Below, in pieces: positions 13,466 through 24,700 of a stretch of 64,000 bases of DNA. The notes beneath the pieces are model-generated. The model saw only the letters and a program-made list of their open reading frames with translations. It made no database searches and was not told where the DNA came from. Position 1 is the first letter of the stretch; every line of letters begins with the position of its first letter. The DNA lies in assembly GCA_002914805.1 (NCBI GenBank), contig JXTB01000082.1, positions 578,963 to 642,962 on the forward strand, written 5' to 3'. The stretch comes from Parasponia andersonii. Lineage: Eukaryota > Streptophyta > Magnoliopsida > Rosales > Cannabaceae. The translations under genes were made by a program, and so were the position numbers.

Positions 13466-14704
13466 TGATGGAAATTGACCAAATATGTAGGTAAAACATA
13501 CATGCATAAAAACTATGTAAAACACATGATCACATCATGAACGCAAAGGAAAAATAGCGGATTTTGGTTTTAAAATTTTTTACATGAAAACATATTTTCA
13601 TAACCATACAACATGCATATATATCATATATAGGACTATATGTAACATAAATCAAATCTATATATATAAACTCTAGAGATGGGATTAAGGTTTACTTCTT
13701 GTAGAGTGCTCCTCCTTGATCTTTTTGTTGATGGTAATCAAATCTCTAATCTTAGATCTTCTTATCTATGCTCGTGCTCTTGGTTGATAAGGTGAGTAGG
13801 CATCAAGTTGAATCCTTCGTTAGAAAATAATCAAGAATACCTTCTTGATCCTTTGAAATACTGGGACGTGAGATGAGAACATAAGATTATAAGAAACTTT
13901 TTCTCCCTCACTTTTACTGAGCTATGTGTATAACTCTTTCTCTCTCTCTCTCTGCCTTATGCATGTGGCACTAGTGTTTGGACTAAGCGGCTTTTTCTCT
14001 CATGTATTTGATATATATGAGGCCTAAAACTGTTAATCCTAGTCCAATTAGAATTGGGTTTGTTCTCCAATTTGGACTTTGGGTGTATTTTTATAAATAT
14101 GTCCAATTCATGTATTTTATTTATAAAAATAACAACTTCTGTATAGAATTATTATTTTACACAGTTTCATGAAACTAATTTCACAAATACTACTAATCAA
14201 TTAATGAGTTTTGTTGAGCTAGACAATAGACCTAATGGATCCAAATAATCTAAGCTACAATAGTATTATTAATATATAATAACTCTTATTATGGTATTTA
14301 TATAAATACTATTAATAAAAGGGATACTACGCTAAAGGCCCAATGCTGCACTTTTAGATTAAATGTCATGCCTTTTATAGAGATGTAATTAACTAGCCTT
14401 AATTAACCGATCCATCTAGCATATTTTATACTATATGTAAAATCCCTATACAATGTCATAGTTAGATAGTTGAAATTACTATAATACCTCTCATATACAT
14501 ATTTTATCTTTAAGTTACCATCTTTCTATCAAAGAATAATGTTGTCAATAATTTTGTTCTCAAAAGCTATTTAGATAAATTTATCAACCAATTCACAAAG
14601 TGAATACGAAGACGAATAAATCTTAAAAGGCCCTAAAATGACATTAATGTACAGTATCCTTAATTATTTGGTGTTTTCGTCAATTTATAAGTCATAACTT
14701 CCAA
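13466..14704 (-). repeat. 5' LTR of copia element A, truncated
   Basis: Begins TGATGGAAATTGACC on the plus strand and aligns with 2243-3500. It stops at about 14704, where the 3' LTR continues for another roughly 550 bp. Sequence beyond 14704 is protease and gag of element F, so the outer end of this LTR was deleted together with the target duplication. Confidence 0.85.
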
Positions 14705-16258
14705 TAAAAAGTTAAAGATGAAGAAGTTAGAGATGATACTGCCAAAATTGACATGGACAAGCTACCTATCCATGAATGATCAAACATATAGAGCCCATTC
14801 CTAAGCTTCCCAACTAGGAGAATCATGTTGGTATCCTGATCTTTGACAAACTAGGAGTTAGAGTGAAATTCAAACAGAACTTTGTTATCATCAGCAAATT
14901 GAAAAACGCTTATGAGATTTTTTGTAATTTCAGGAATATGTAAAAGATTGTTTAGAATTAAAGTTTTAGACTGAAAGGGAGATGTAGAAGTAGATTGACT
15001 AACATATTTAATAATCAAACCTGACTCTTTGCTCATATGTATCTGCTCCTGACCATTGAATTCAGTACCATGCATCAGATTTTGGACATCAGGAGTGAGA
15101 TATGTTGTACCTCCGGAGTTAGGATACCAGTTGAGGTCACAAATTGTATCTAAAGTAACTCGCATAGCTTGCGTAGGAGTAGCCAGCATTACTTGCATTA
15201 GAGTTGATGAGCGTTGAAAGTATACAGAGGAACCCTGAAATAAAAAATATCCCTAAAACGACTTATCAAATCTATAGAAGCACTAAAGAACATTGTGGCC
15301 AGATTTGCCACATAATTGACATTGAGGTTTGTTGGAGTTATTCCAATGTTGATCTCTGCCACGGCCATTGAAACGACCCATTTATTGGAAACCACCACGA
15401 AATCCTTGATGACCTTCATGAGTATTAGGATATTGAGCATCATGTTGTTGAAAAGATTGATTAAAATGGCCATGAATGTTCTAAAAACCAGCTATTGATA
15501 GTTTATGACCACCACGATATCCATTGAAAGGAAGTGAAGGTTGAGTTTGAGTTGCAACATTGGCATCGTAGGAATGACCATCCAAATCCTTGGCATTATT
15601 TTCAATTCAAACTTCTTGAGCCATTAAAAGGGCTTTGAGTTCTACAACAAAGTACTTTTCACTTCTTGAATCGACAGACATAATAAAAGTGTCATATTCC
15701 TTAATGATACCATGAAAGATAGCCTTAATATGATCTTCTAGATTAATATTATAGCCAATTGAAGCAAGTAAATCAGGCAGATTCTTAATTTTTAGAATAT
15801 GTTCATCTAGAGATAAAGAACATTTACGAATATTTCTTAATTGAGTTTTGAATTGACTTATTTTAAAGTTATTCTGAACTATGTAGTATTCTCGAAGAGT
15901 TTCCCAAATTTGAGCTTATGTCGCACGTCTCACCATGCAAGTGAGGAGCCTTTTAGTCGTGGAGGAAAGCAATCGTGAAATAAGCAATTGATCTTGCTAC
16001 TCCTTATATAGAAATTTTGGATTGAATTGATTGATTGCTTCAGCTGCTGTATTTAAGAACTTGACCGGTGAAGAATGAATACCAAGAAAGCTTTGCAAAT
16101 GATGACCTCGAATAATAGCTTGGACTCGTTGTTTCTATGAGAGAAATTGTGATCATCAAGTTTAACCAACAGAGAATGAGTAAAAAGGACGAACGTTGAA
16201 GAAGACGAGAAAACTCAAGCTGAAGCTCGAACGGTGGTCAAAGAATTGGCCATGTCAA
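14705..16258 (-). pseudogene. Ty1/copia 'F' gag and protease remnant
   Basis: On the minus strand the gag region starts near 16258 just after the primer-binding site. A CCHC zinc knuckle, CQLCGKSGHNVL.C, sits at about 15280-15320, preceded by a GR-rich stretch (GRFNGRGRDQHW) as in plant copia Gag. Protease follows: WYPNSGGTTYLT (active D-S-G-A altered to N-S-G-G), then EQIHM, LNNLLHIPEITKNLIS and DNKVLFEFH (15198-14851). The start of the GAG-pre-integrase domain (RNGLYMFDHS) lies near 14790. Stops and frameshifts occur in gag. The pol continuation is displaced to 2242 by the insertion of element A. Confidence 0.88.
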
Positions 16259-16266
16259 GGCAATAA

Positions 16267-16278
16267 GCTCTGAAACCA
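16267..16278 (-). other. Primer-binding site of element F
   Basis: The minus strand reads TGGTTTCAGAGC next to the LTR border, one base different from the initiator-Met type site TGGTATCAGAGC. Confidence 0.8.
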
Positions 16279-16472
16279 TGTAAAGAAAGAGAATCTAGAA
16301 GAAGCTTCTGAATTAGTAAACTTTTCATTATTTACAAAATGTTTTATCATAGCTTAAATACAAGAGAGGAAGAGCTAAAACAACTCAAGGCCTAATTGTA
16401 CAAAAACTAATCTAAGTAACTTACTACGATTTACAATAAACTAATAATTAGTCTAATCAACTACCACATCAT
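16279..16472 (-). repeat. 5' LTR of copia element F (short)
   Basis: On the plus strand it opens TGTAAAGAAAG right after the primer-binding site. Its outer end is probably a CA near 16472 (CCACATCATCA), giving a short LTR of about 200 bp. No second copy is in the window, so the outer border is approximate. Confidence 0.5.
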
Positions 16473-17459
16473 CAATATTCTTTAACTGAGTTCATGGTGC
16501 AATTAATCTTTTTAGAGACTAAATTGCTTATTAGCTATTCGAATTAAAATAAAAGCACTCCTATACGTAGAAATGTTTTTGCCACTCTTACGCAGCCAAA
16601 AATAAATAAAGTATTTTTGTCACTCCTACAGTAGAATTTCCCCAAATTAAAAATCTTTGACAGACGATGACATGACACTAATAGATGCTGACACTTTTGC
16701 CCTCTTTTTTATTTTTAAATTTTTTTACTTTTGTTAATACGTCGTGTCAGGGACTTAGGGGATGTTTGGAACACATTCTTCGATATTAGTGTCATAATTT
16801 CACAACTTTTGGTCTAAATGTCTGTGCTTTTACAACTTTTTCCGATAAGTTGTAGTTTTTAAAGTTGTTGTACAGTTTAGTGTATTTTTATATTTTCCCT
16901 TATATACGTATGTACATACTTTTATAGCTTCAAACTATAGTAGTTCCCACAATTGTACTCTTTTCAGTATGCCAAGAATCTAGACTATCTAGTTAGAGTC
17001 CAGGAAAATTTTTGCTACCCAAATTTTCTTTCTTTTTTCCTTTTCGACAAATAAGGTTGGAAAATAGGGTCATGAGTATATACGTGGACGATTGATAAAC
17101 TGAAATAATAGGGCTAGTAACAAAGATCTCAAGTGAAATAATTTTGAAAGGTTTGAAAACTTAAGTGCTAAAGAGAAAAGAAAAAAACAAAATAAGGGCC
17201 TAAGTAATATATGACTTTGGAAAGAATGAGGACTGCAAATGAAATTAGTAGAATATATATCAACATCTAAACACCAGGAAATTAGGCTCAATAACACTTC
17301 ATGAAGCTGAGCTTTTGTCATTAACAAATTTCGTTTTAGTTTAAAGTTTTATAACAATTTTTGTTGTAAAATTCCAAATTTACTTCCAAATTTTTGTCAA
17401 CTGATTAATTGACTTTTACTAAAATGGTATATATATATATATACAGGCTTTTTACACAA
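16473..17459. other. Intergenic sequence, no gene recognised
   Basis: A+T-rich spacer between element F and the BUD23 upstream region. It has short self-similar words (for example GCACTCCTA near 16555 and CACTCCTAC near 16620; ACAACTTT/AAGTTGT near 16830-16870), but no coding signal or known repeat that I can name. Confidence 0.5.
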
Positions 17460-17775
17460 TTCCAGGCCTAAAGAACCAAAAATTGAAAAATATCACTTTG
17501 TAAAGTATTATTAGAAACATAACATTTTAAAACATATTTAGAAAACTACTATTTTTTCTTTAAATTCGATATTTTTCAATAATAATCAAGGTAACCAATT
17601 AGGATACTTAGAGTAATCAATCCAGTTACCTGAAGTAAGTTAACTCAGATAACTCAACTAGCTTACCTTAAGAATCTTATCAATTAATAAAAACTGGTAT
17701 TTTTCTAAATACGTTTAAAAGTTGTATTTTAATAATTAAATCCAGGATTATTCAATTTTCTTTTGAAAAATTATC
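17460..17775. mobile_element. Candidate foldback MITE upstream of BUD23
   Basis: The arm at about 17510-17560 (CATTTTAAAACATATTTAG) is an imperfect inverted copy of the arm at about 17695-17740 (CTAAATACGTTTAAAAG). The similarity extends weakly outwards to about 17460 and 17775. Length, A+T content and position near a gene fit a miniature inverted-repeat element; exact ends and target duplication were not resolved. Confidence 0.4.
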
Positions 17776-18100
17776 ATAAAAAATAAAATTTCCTCGTATA
17801 TAAATAATGAAGCTCAAACATGTATCTTGGGCCCAGTACGAAAAGAGTGTTTGTAAGAAATGGCCTTTTTTTTTTTTACATTTAAGATCAATAAAAATAA
17901 CTCTTTTTTACATCTATTTTATAAATAACTGCTTATAATTTTATTTTAATAAATGGCTATTTTTAGTTCATTTATTTTTTTATAAATCAATTTTCGAAAA
18001 AATTATTATTATTATTATATACTAAATGGTCATCTTTTAAATAATTTTCAAAATGCGGTCATTTTTAAGGTATTTGAAAAATGGCCATTTTGTAGACAAT

Positions 18101-18106
18101 GGCCCA
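18101..18106 (-). promoter_or_regulatory. Site II element (TGGGCC) in BUD23 promoter
   Basis: GGCCCA on the plus strand, 170 bp upstream of the start codon. Site II motifs, usually with a telo-box, are well known in plant promoters of ribosomal-protein, ribosome-biogenesis and proliferation genes, where TCP factors bind. Binding here is inferred. Confidence 0.5.
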
Positions 18107-18149
18107 AAACCAGGCCATCTGGCTATCTCGGAGTCCAAACCGAGATCTG

Positions 18150-18158
18150 TAGGGTTTA
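18150..18158 (-). promoter_or_regulatory. Telo-box (AAACCCTA) in BUD23 upstream region
   Basis: The plus strand reads TAGGGTTTA, 118 bp before the start codon and 44 bp after the site II motif. Just before it, ATCTCGG/CCGAGAT (about 18125-18146) forms a 7-bp inverted repeat of unknown meaning. Confidence 0.5.
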
Positions 18159-18275
18159 AGGAGTTAGGTGGTGATTGGATGGTCCTCTCTTCTCGGTTTA
18201 GCTTTGCTTTGCGCCTTCGTAAGTCATAACCCTCCTTTCATCATTCTTCTCTGATCTGAGTTTAGAGAAAACGAC

Positions 18276-20969
18276 ATGTCGTCCAGGCCGGAGCTGCAAG
18301 CGCCGCCTGAGATATTCTACGACGACGACGAAGCTCGGAAGTACACCTCCTCTTCTCGAATCATCAAGATTCAGTCTGAGCTGACGGAGAGGGCTCTCGA
18401 GCTTCTCGCTTTGCCCGACGATGGAGTCCCCAGGTTGCTTCTTGACATTGGTAAAAAAGAAAAAGACTACTCTTTTCGAAATAATTTCATGGATTTGACA
18501 TTTTTGAGTTGAAACTTTTGTTGGGTATCTTTTATTTTGTTTGTTTTATTTGGGTTTTCAATGGATTTCAATTTGCAGGTTGCGGGTCAGGGCTTAGTGG
18601 AGAGACCTTGTCAGAGAAAGGTCATGAATGGATCGGTTTAGATATTTCTCAGTCCATGCTTAGTATGTCAATACACATGATTTTGTATATATATTCAATT
18701 ATATATTATAATTGTGATTATGTGTATTTTCTAATTTTGTTATAAATGGTAGATGTTGCATTGGAGAGAGAGGTGGAAGGTGATCTTTTACTTCGTGACA
18801 TGGGTCAGGTATGTATGTGTGTGTGTGTGTGTGTGTTTTTTTAAAATTAGGTGATGCTTTTTTTTCTTATTGTGATAAATGGACTTTAACTTAATTATTT
18901 AAAATGGGGAGTAACAATAAAAAGAAAAATGAAAAAAAAAAAAGAAGATGATAATGAAAAGCTGAGCATTTCAACTATGGATTTGTGTTTCATCAAATTA
19001 AGTGCATATTTTATAGAGTAACAAAGTGGCTGGATGTTGTTTCAGGGATTAGGGTTTCGTCCTGGAGTTATTGATGGAGCCATAAGTATCTCAGCCATTC
19101 AGGTCTACTCTCATTGCTTTTGCTAATTCTTTAGTATAAATTTTCTTTCGTCTTAGTATCTTTGCATAAGATGTTTTAGTCATTAGGATTCAGAAACTTT
19201 ACCTGTAAAATGCCGATTTGTGTATCACTGCCTGTTTTGTTTATCTATTTTGGTAGTTCTTTCATTGTCCATTGCAATTTTATCTCCCATGATAATTGCT
19301 GCAAGTATTTACGAACCATGCCGCTCTTTCTGAGTTTGATGAGACTTACGTGAATATTCTATCTTAATTCATTGTGTCAGCTTCATGTGCCGGTGAGCTT
19401 TTCTATTTGGTGCTACCATGTGGAAAGTCTAGATTGGTTATTCTGCATGAAATTTGCTGCTTGCAGGCAAAATATTACAGCGGCAGCTGAATAATTTGTT
19501 TTCTATGTGCTTGTTTGTCGTTTATCAGACTACCTCTTGATAGGCAAGAGGTTCCTTTTTTATTTTCTCGTTGTTGATCAATTCTCATTATGCTTATCAA
19601 TGTATGATTCTTATTACAATTATGCGAGCCTTTAAGAGAATCCATGCTTGGTTTGAGAGTTTAGGTGCCTTGAAATTGGCATTTTGGGAAGGAATTTCGG
19701 TTCACCATTTGCTTAAAATTATTAGTGATATAGAAGACTGTGTGCTTTCATGTCCAATCGCTATAGCATGTGACTCATTGTACTAGTGCTTCAAATATTA
19801 TTCGGCTGGCTATGCATGGAAGGAGAATACATACCATGAGGTTGAAGCATACGCAATTAATTGCTGTTTTTCTCCTTAGTCTTATTGTTTTGCTTACTGT
19901 TCAGAATATTTAAATGCTCTCAGTAGTCTTACTCTTTTTTGTTTTGCATTAAATATGTGAAAAATTGCAGTGGTTGTGCAATGCTGATAAGTCCTCGCAT
20001 GAACCACGACGTAGACTGAAGTATGTCCATCTTCCTGTTGAAGCTTAATCTTACCAGAACTAGTATACTTAATTCTTAAGGAAAAGTAAATCATATGCCT
20101 GTTCCTTTTTGTTTCCTGCCTTTTAACTTTTCTCATGTTCTGGTTTGAGGTAACAATTTTTCTTCTGGGGGCTAAAATTCTTTTATAGGGCCTTTTTTGG
20201 ATCACTGTACAGATGCTTAGCAAGGGGAGCAAGAGCAGTATTTCAAGTGTACCCCGAAAATCTAGACCAGCGAGTGCTAATTTTGAATTTTGCAATGCTT
20301 GCTGGTTTTTCTGGTGGTGTGGTCGTCGATTACCCCCACAGGTATGAGAGAAATAATCAAAACAATCTTAGAATGCATTTTGGGAGCATTTTTCTCTGGA
20401 TTTTGATTACTCTGCTAACTTTGAGTATGATTGTCCTATGATAGTGCCAAGAAAAGAAAAGAATACCTGGTCCTGACTTGTGGTCCACCATCTGTAAGTA
20501 CATCTGCTCCAAAGGAGGATGGGGAGAGTTACTCTGATGACGAAAGCAGTGGAGATGACGAAAATCAAACGGTAAACTTTTATGAACAAAAGCTTTTCTT
20601 ATTCACTTGCAACCCTTTTACCATTTAACAATGCTCAAACTGACTCCCGGATTAATGCCCTGCAAAATTTTCAATACACCTGTTAGTAATACCGTCTTTG
20701 CTCCTGCAAGTTATAATGCAGAAATATCACATCCATTCTGTAACTTGGCCATATTAGGTGGAGCTGAATTAGTTTTTTTTTTTTTATCCTTTCGTATGGC
20801 GCAGGTTTGTGTTTCTGATAGACACAGACCAAGGAAAAAGCAAAGAATGATGAAAAAGGGCAAGGGCAGAGAGTGGGTACTGAAGAAGAAGGAACAGATG
20901 AGACGAAGAGGAAATTATGTGCCTGCAGACACAAAATACACTGCTAGAAAACGAAAGGCCCGATTTTGA
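18276..20969 (+). CDS. RID2: 18S rRNA (guanine-N7)-methyltransferase, BUD23/RID2 family
   Basis: Orthologue of yeast Bud23, human BUD23/WBSCR22 and Arabidopsis RID2. The family uses S-adenosylmethionine to make the single m7G in the 18S rRNA of the small subunit, acts with Trm112 and is needed for nuclear 40S export. Exons by GT..AG borders: 18276-18450, 18579-18662, 18753-18808, 19046-19102, 19971-20020, 20189-20341, 20445-20571, 20805-20969; total 867 nt, 288 aa, about the length of RID2. The SAM motif I LLLDIGCGSG is at residues 54-63, spanning intron 1; the acidic motif II is [15 protein letters not shown] and [11 protein letters not shown] follow. The C-terminal tail has an acidic patch ([10 protein letters not shown]) and then a Lys/Arg-rich end ([14 protein letters not shown]), typical of the family and likely to serve nucleolar/rRNA binding. 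No defects are seen, so it is probably functional. The start is the first ATG and the protein N-terminus ([11 protein letters not shown]) is conserved. Confidence 0.96.
18815..18836. repeat. (GT)n microsatellite in BUD23 intron 3
   Basis: About eleven GT units immediately inside the 5' end of intron 3 (18809-19045). Confidence 0.9.
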
Positions 20970-21779
20970 AAGCTTATTATCTTGTACCTTAATTTTTGTT
21001 TATTTGATCTTTCTTGGCTCTTTTTGGCCGGAGACCTAAGTTTTGGCTAATTGATTATGTAAGATTCTATGAAGCCTTACATTATAACAAACTTGATACC
21101 CAAATTTTTTCTGGTCGAAAGGAGGCAGATTGTTAGTATTGCAATTCTAGACTCTTAAGTTTCCCATATCAAAATGGTAATCGACACAAAGAGTTAAGTA
21201 AGGGCCTCTTAATTCCCCATAAAACCACACGTGCGCAAGTTTGAAGTATAAATCTAGCGAGTTAAAATTTACAACATCAGGAAGGGTTTCCTTCCAAACA
21301 TCCAATGTCATTATTTCAAACCAATAATCCTAAAGAGTATGTAAAATATTTACTAGTTATACACATCAACCAACCCCCAGTGGTTGACAGTACCAACGTT
21401 GGAGGCTTTTCAATTGCAAACAAATGCACATGACAATTTTCTCAGTTCTTGCTTGCAAGCTTTAAAGCCAGGCTGCTTACACGACAACCTTCATGAAACA
21501 GGCCTCACAACACTGAATTCATGTTTTCTCCATCAATATCAAGAACAAATTTTCCCATTATCCTTTCTCATGTCACAGATGCAAGTTCCGCTGCCCTTGG
21601 ATGATTCCCTTCTCGGCATCTTTATGTTATCGTCTGATTTTCTGCATGCATTAGAGGAAAGCATTTAAGTTCAGAAAAATCATGCAGGCAGAAAATTCTC
21701 GTTCATGACCAAGTAAAAAACAAAGGTTTCTCAAAGATAGGATACTTTCCCACCAAGTTATGGCCAGGGATTGAAAAAT
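20970..21779. other. Shared 3' flank of the convergent gene pair
   Basis: The 810 bp between the two stop codons holds the 3'UTRs of BUD23 (left) and the Pumilio gene (right, minus strand). No strong polyadenylation signal was singled out, and the open frame at 21384-21668 on the plus strand has no family resemblance. Confidence 0.6.
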
Positions 21780-24700
21780 CTAGGAATACTTGCCTTCTCC
21801 GAAAACCTGCTCAAATCGAGCAACAATGTGTTTCCCATAGGTGTACTTCTTCAATGCATGTGCATGAGCTCTTATGCGACTCAGCAATATTGTCCGTTGA
21901 CTATCCGTACAAATTTCAAGGGTCTTCTGGACCACATAATTTGCAAACTGATCCTTCATCATTGTCTGCACGAAACAAACCCAACATGGGTTAACTATAT
22001 ATGAAAAGCTCCAATAGATCATACAAGTAACAAAAATGCATAAGCTAGGCAGTTAAATCATGTAATTACATCATATCACATGCTTCTCAACTGTAGAAAC
22101 CTTCAGAAGTTGGGACAAAATCGTGTACAACGTTGGTGACAAGAAAGGCGGTAGTGCCACAGTGACACTCAGGTGTAGACTTTCTTCTCCAACAGAAAAA
22201 AGTTACAATGCAACTATATTTGTAACACCACTGACCCAGCTAAAAGAGAAGAAATCTAAGGAGGAAAAATAAATAAATACGAGCATGTCCCTGATGTTAT
22301 TTTGGGTTACTTTGCTCAAGTTAATCAAAAGACTCGGAGATAATAAACATATGCCTAACTGATTATTTCCCAAGTGCATAGACATTATCAATCATTTTAA
22401 CTTACCAACAAATTATCATTTCCCTCATTATGCCCAACAATTTCATTAATTAAGAGTTCCCGATCAGCAGGACCACCATGCTCCAAGCATTTTTCAATAA
22501 CATTTGACGCAAATTTATGCTGGCTCAGCTGTACAATATGTCCCGACAACTTGCCAATAATTAGGCTTCTTTCTTGATGTTTTCCCCTCTCTAACACATG
22601 CTGTGAAGAAATCATAAGCATCATATCAATATCCAACGACCACACAGTACGGAGGGTGGTAAACATATTGCATAAATTCATAAGCATCATATCAACATCC
22701 AATGAACATGCCACAGGGAAGGTAAACATATTGCATAAATTCCTTTCAGTAAAGGAACATCTGGGACAATAGGGGTATCTCAATCCTAAGTATTGAAACA
22801 GATGACTAATTGGATACACGAATACACAACATGAAAACATTTTCTGCCTTTCTTTTTTGTATTTTCTCATAAGAACACAAGCACCTTCATCAGCAGGTAG
22901 GTTATCATGATATTCCAGATATTACAATTAGTAGTTCTTGAACTCAAATAACAAATATATCTGAGTTTTCTTCTCCCCTGAATGGTGATGAAAGACGTTT
23001 GAGTACTAGCTCAGGTGATAAGAATTATAAGATTCTCAATCTTATTGTAGAGTTCCATGGAACAAAGTCCGATTTAATTGTGTTTGGTAAGGTGGATTCT
23101 GGTGCTTTGGAAATGTAAGAAAAACCGGTCAAACATGGAAAAATAATGATATGCAAGACGAGGCCCTAAAATAGTGTCTAAATATGGATAGAACTTAAGG
23201 ATGGTTTGAAAAGCATATAGTATTTTACTAAAACTACTCAGATACCCCACACCTCACGTTTCTACCACTTATTCAAGATGGTAAAATACTATCGCAAATC
23301 AAAAACCTTTATCTTCCGGTTTGTTTTATGCCCTACCACACAAACAAAGAAGTGTAATGTTATTTTCTTCCTTCCAAGTACCAAACAACAATATGGTGAA
23401 ATATCTTATTCAAAAATTAAAAGCAGACCACAAAGAACAAACTCAACCAAAAACCAGGCAGAATATCATCCATTAAGCATATATGTCTACGAATAGGAAG
23501 ATTGTACTTATTTGTCGTGCATGAGAGACGGAGGCAGGGGTAGAGAGAGAGAGGCCACAAGAAACTAAAAACCTGAGTCACATAATTTCCGTACTGGTCC
23601 TGAGCCAGAGCACATACAGATTCCAAAATTTCATCCACTATAAACTGACATTGTAGCTCATCTGTGCAATGCTCCAAAACTCTCTGCAAGAAAGAAAACT
23701 CTTCAAGCAACCATGTTGAATAACAAGAAGAATCAGATAATTAGGGAGGAATCAGGAGGGGGGAAAAAAATTGATGAGGGAGGCCAGTCAAGTTCTGTAT
23801 TTACCTGTATAACACGGCAGCCATAAGGATGCATAGAAAGTGTTGCAACGTGTCCACAGAATGCGGAGATTATAAACCCAATTTTTTCCGTTGGAATACT
23901 CTCAATGCATTTTTGTATTACATGGTTCCCATTTTGATCACGAACACATCTCATAACATGTCCATCAAGCTCACGAACAAGCTGTGCTTTCTGTTCAAGC
24001 TCAATGACCTCCAGTGCCTGCACCAAGCATAAGACCGAGGACTGTTAGCCCAAATGAGACTGAACATAAAGCAAGAAGAAGGCAAATAACAGATGTTTAT
24101 GCATGCATTATTCCTGCTTGGATATGGGTCTAGCATTAACCAATAGCATTACAGTTGAATGTTTCCAGCAAAAGTAATAGCAATGATAACAGAAGGAAGG
24201 TTGTGGTTAAATGTCATATCACACAGAAAAAAAAAAAGGAACAATAAAAAAAGAAAAATAAATAAAATTTAGAGAAAAAAACAAAAACCACTCATTTCTA
24301 CAGCTTCAAAGGACCAAGAGAACCACACACACACAAGATTATATCTTTTACAGATTTCAATACAATCTTAAAAGAAAATAAAAACCCAAACTCAAGCACT
24401 TGAATTCACATAAAGTAATATTATAATAGGAGAGTAAAAGGAGAGTATAGGTATAGGCATAGGTAAAGGTATAGGATCGGACTAAGAGCTGCTCACCTCA
24501 CTAAAACATTCACACTCAAAATCAAATCACTTCAAGGCCTCGGACAAGTAAAGAAATGAAGTTCTTTAGTAGGAGGAGGACGACAACAAACCAGTTAAGA
24601 CACATAGATTGCTAGTACTGGGGAAAAACAATTTAACAGAGGATCTAGAAAACACAAGACAAGTCAACATAAGATGGATATGGTCATCCTACATGAGCAG

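Larger units (their letters stand above)
2243..14704 (-). mobile_element. Ty1/copia element 'A', inserted in element F
   Basis: This is a minus-strand LTR retrotransposon. Its 3' LTR is at 2243-4053, its polypurine tract abuts that LTR, protease and integrase remnants lie at 4225-5531, a long untranslated leader runs from 5532 to 13450 (interrupted by a gypsy-type solo LTR), the primer-binding site is at 13451-13463 and the truncated 5' LTR is at 13466-14704. Recognisable RT, RNase H and nearly all of gag are missing. The leader segment at 6200-6830 read on the minus strand matches the leader of family B (38300-38890), so A and B are sister families. No target duplication can be scored because the right LTR has lost its outer end. 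Confidence 0.8.

Noticed and set aside
22397..22870. 157-codon minus-strand frame running past Pumilio exon 7
   Set aside because: Only 22406-22600 is exon. The rest is intron 6, including the 66-bp duplication, and a clear CACAG acceptor sits at the border.
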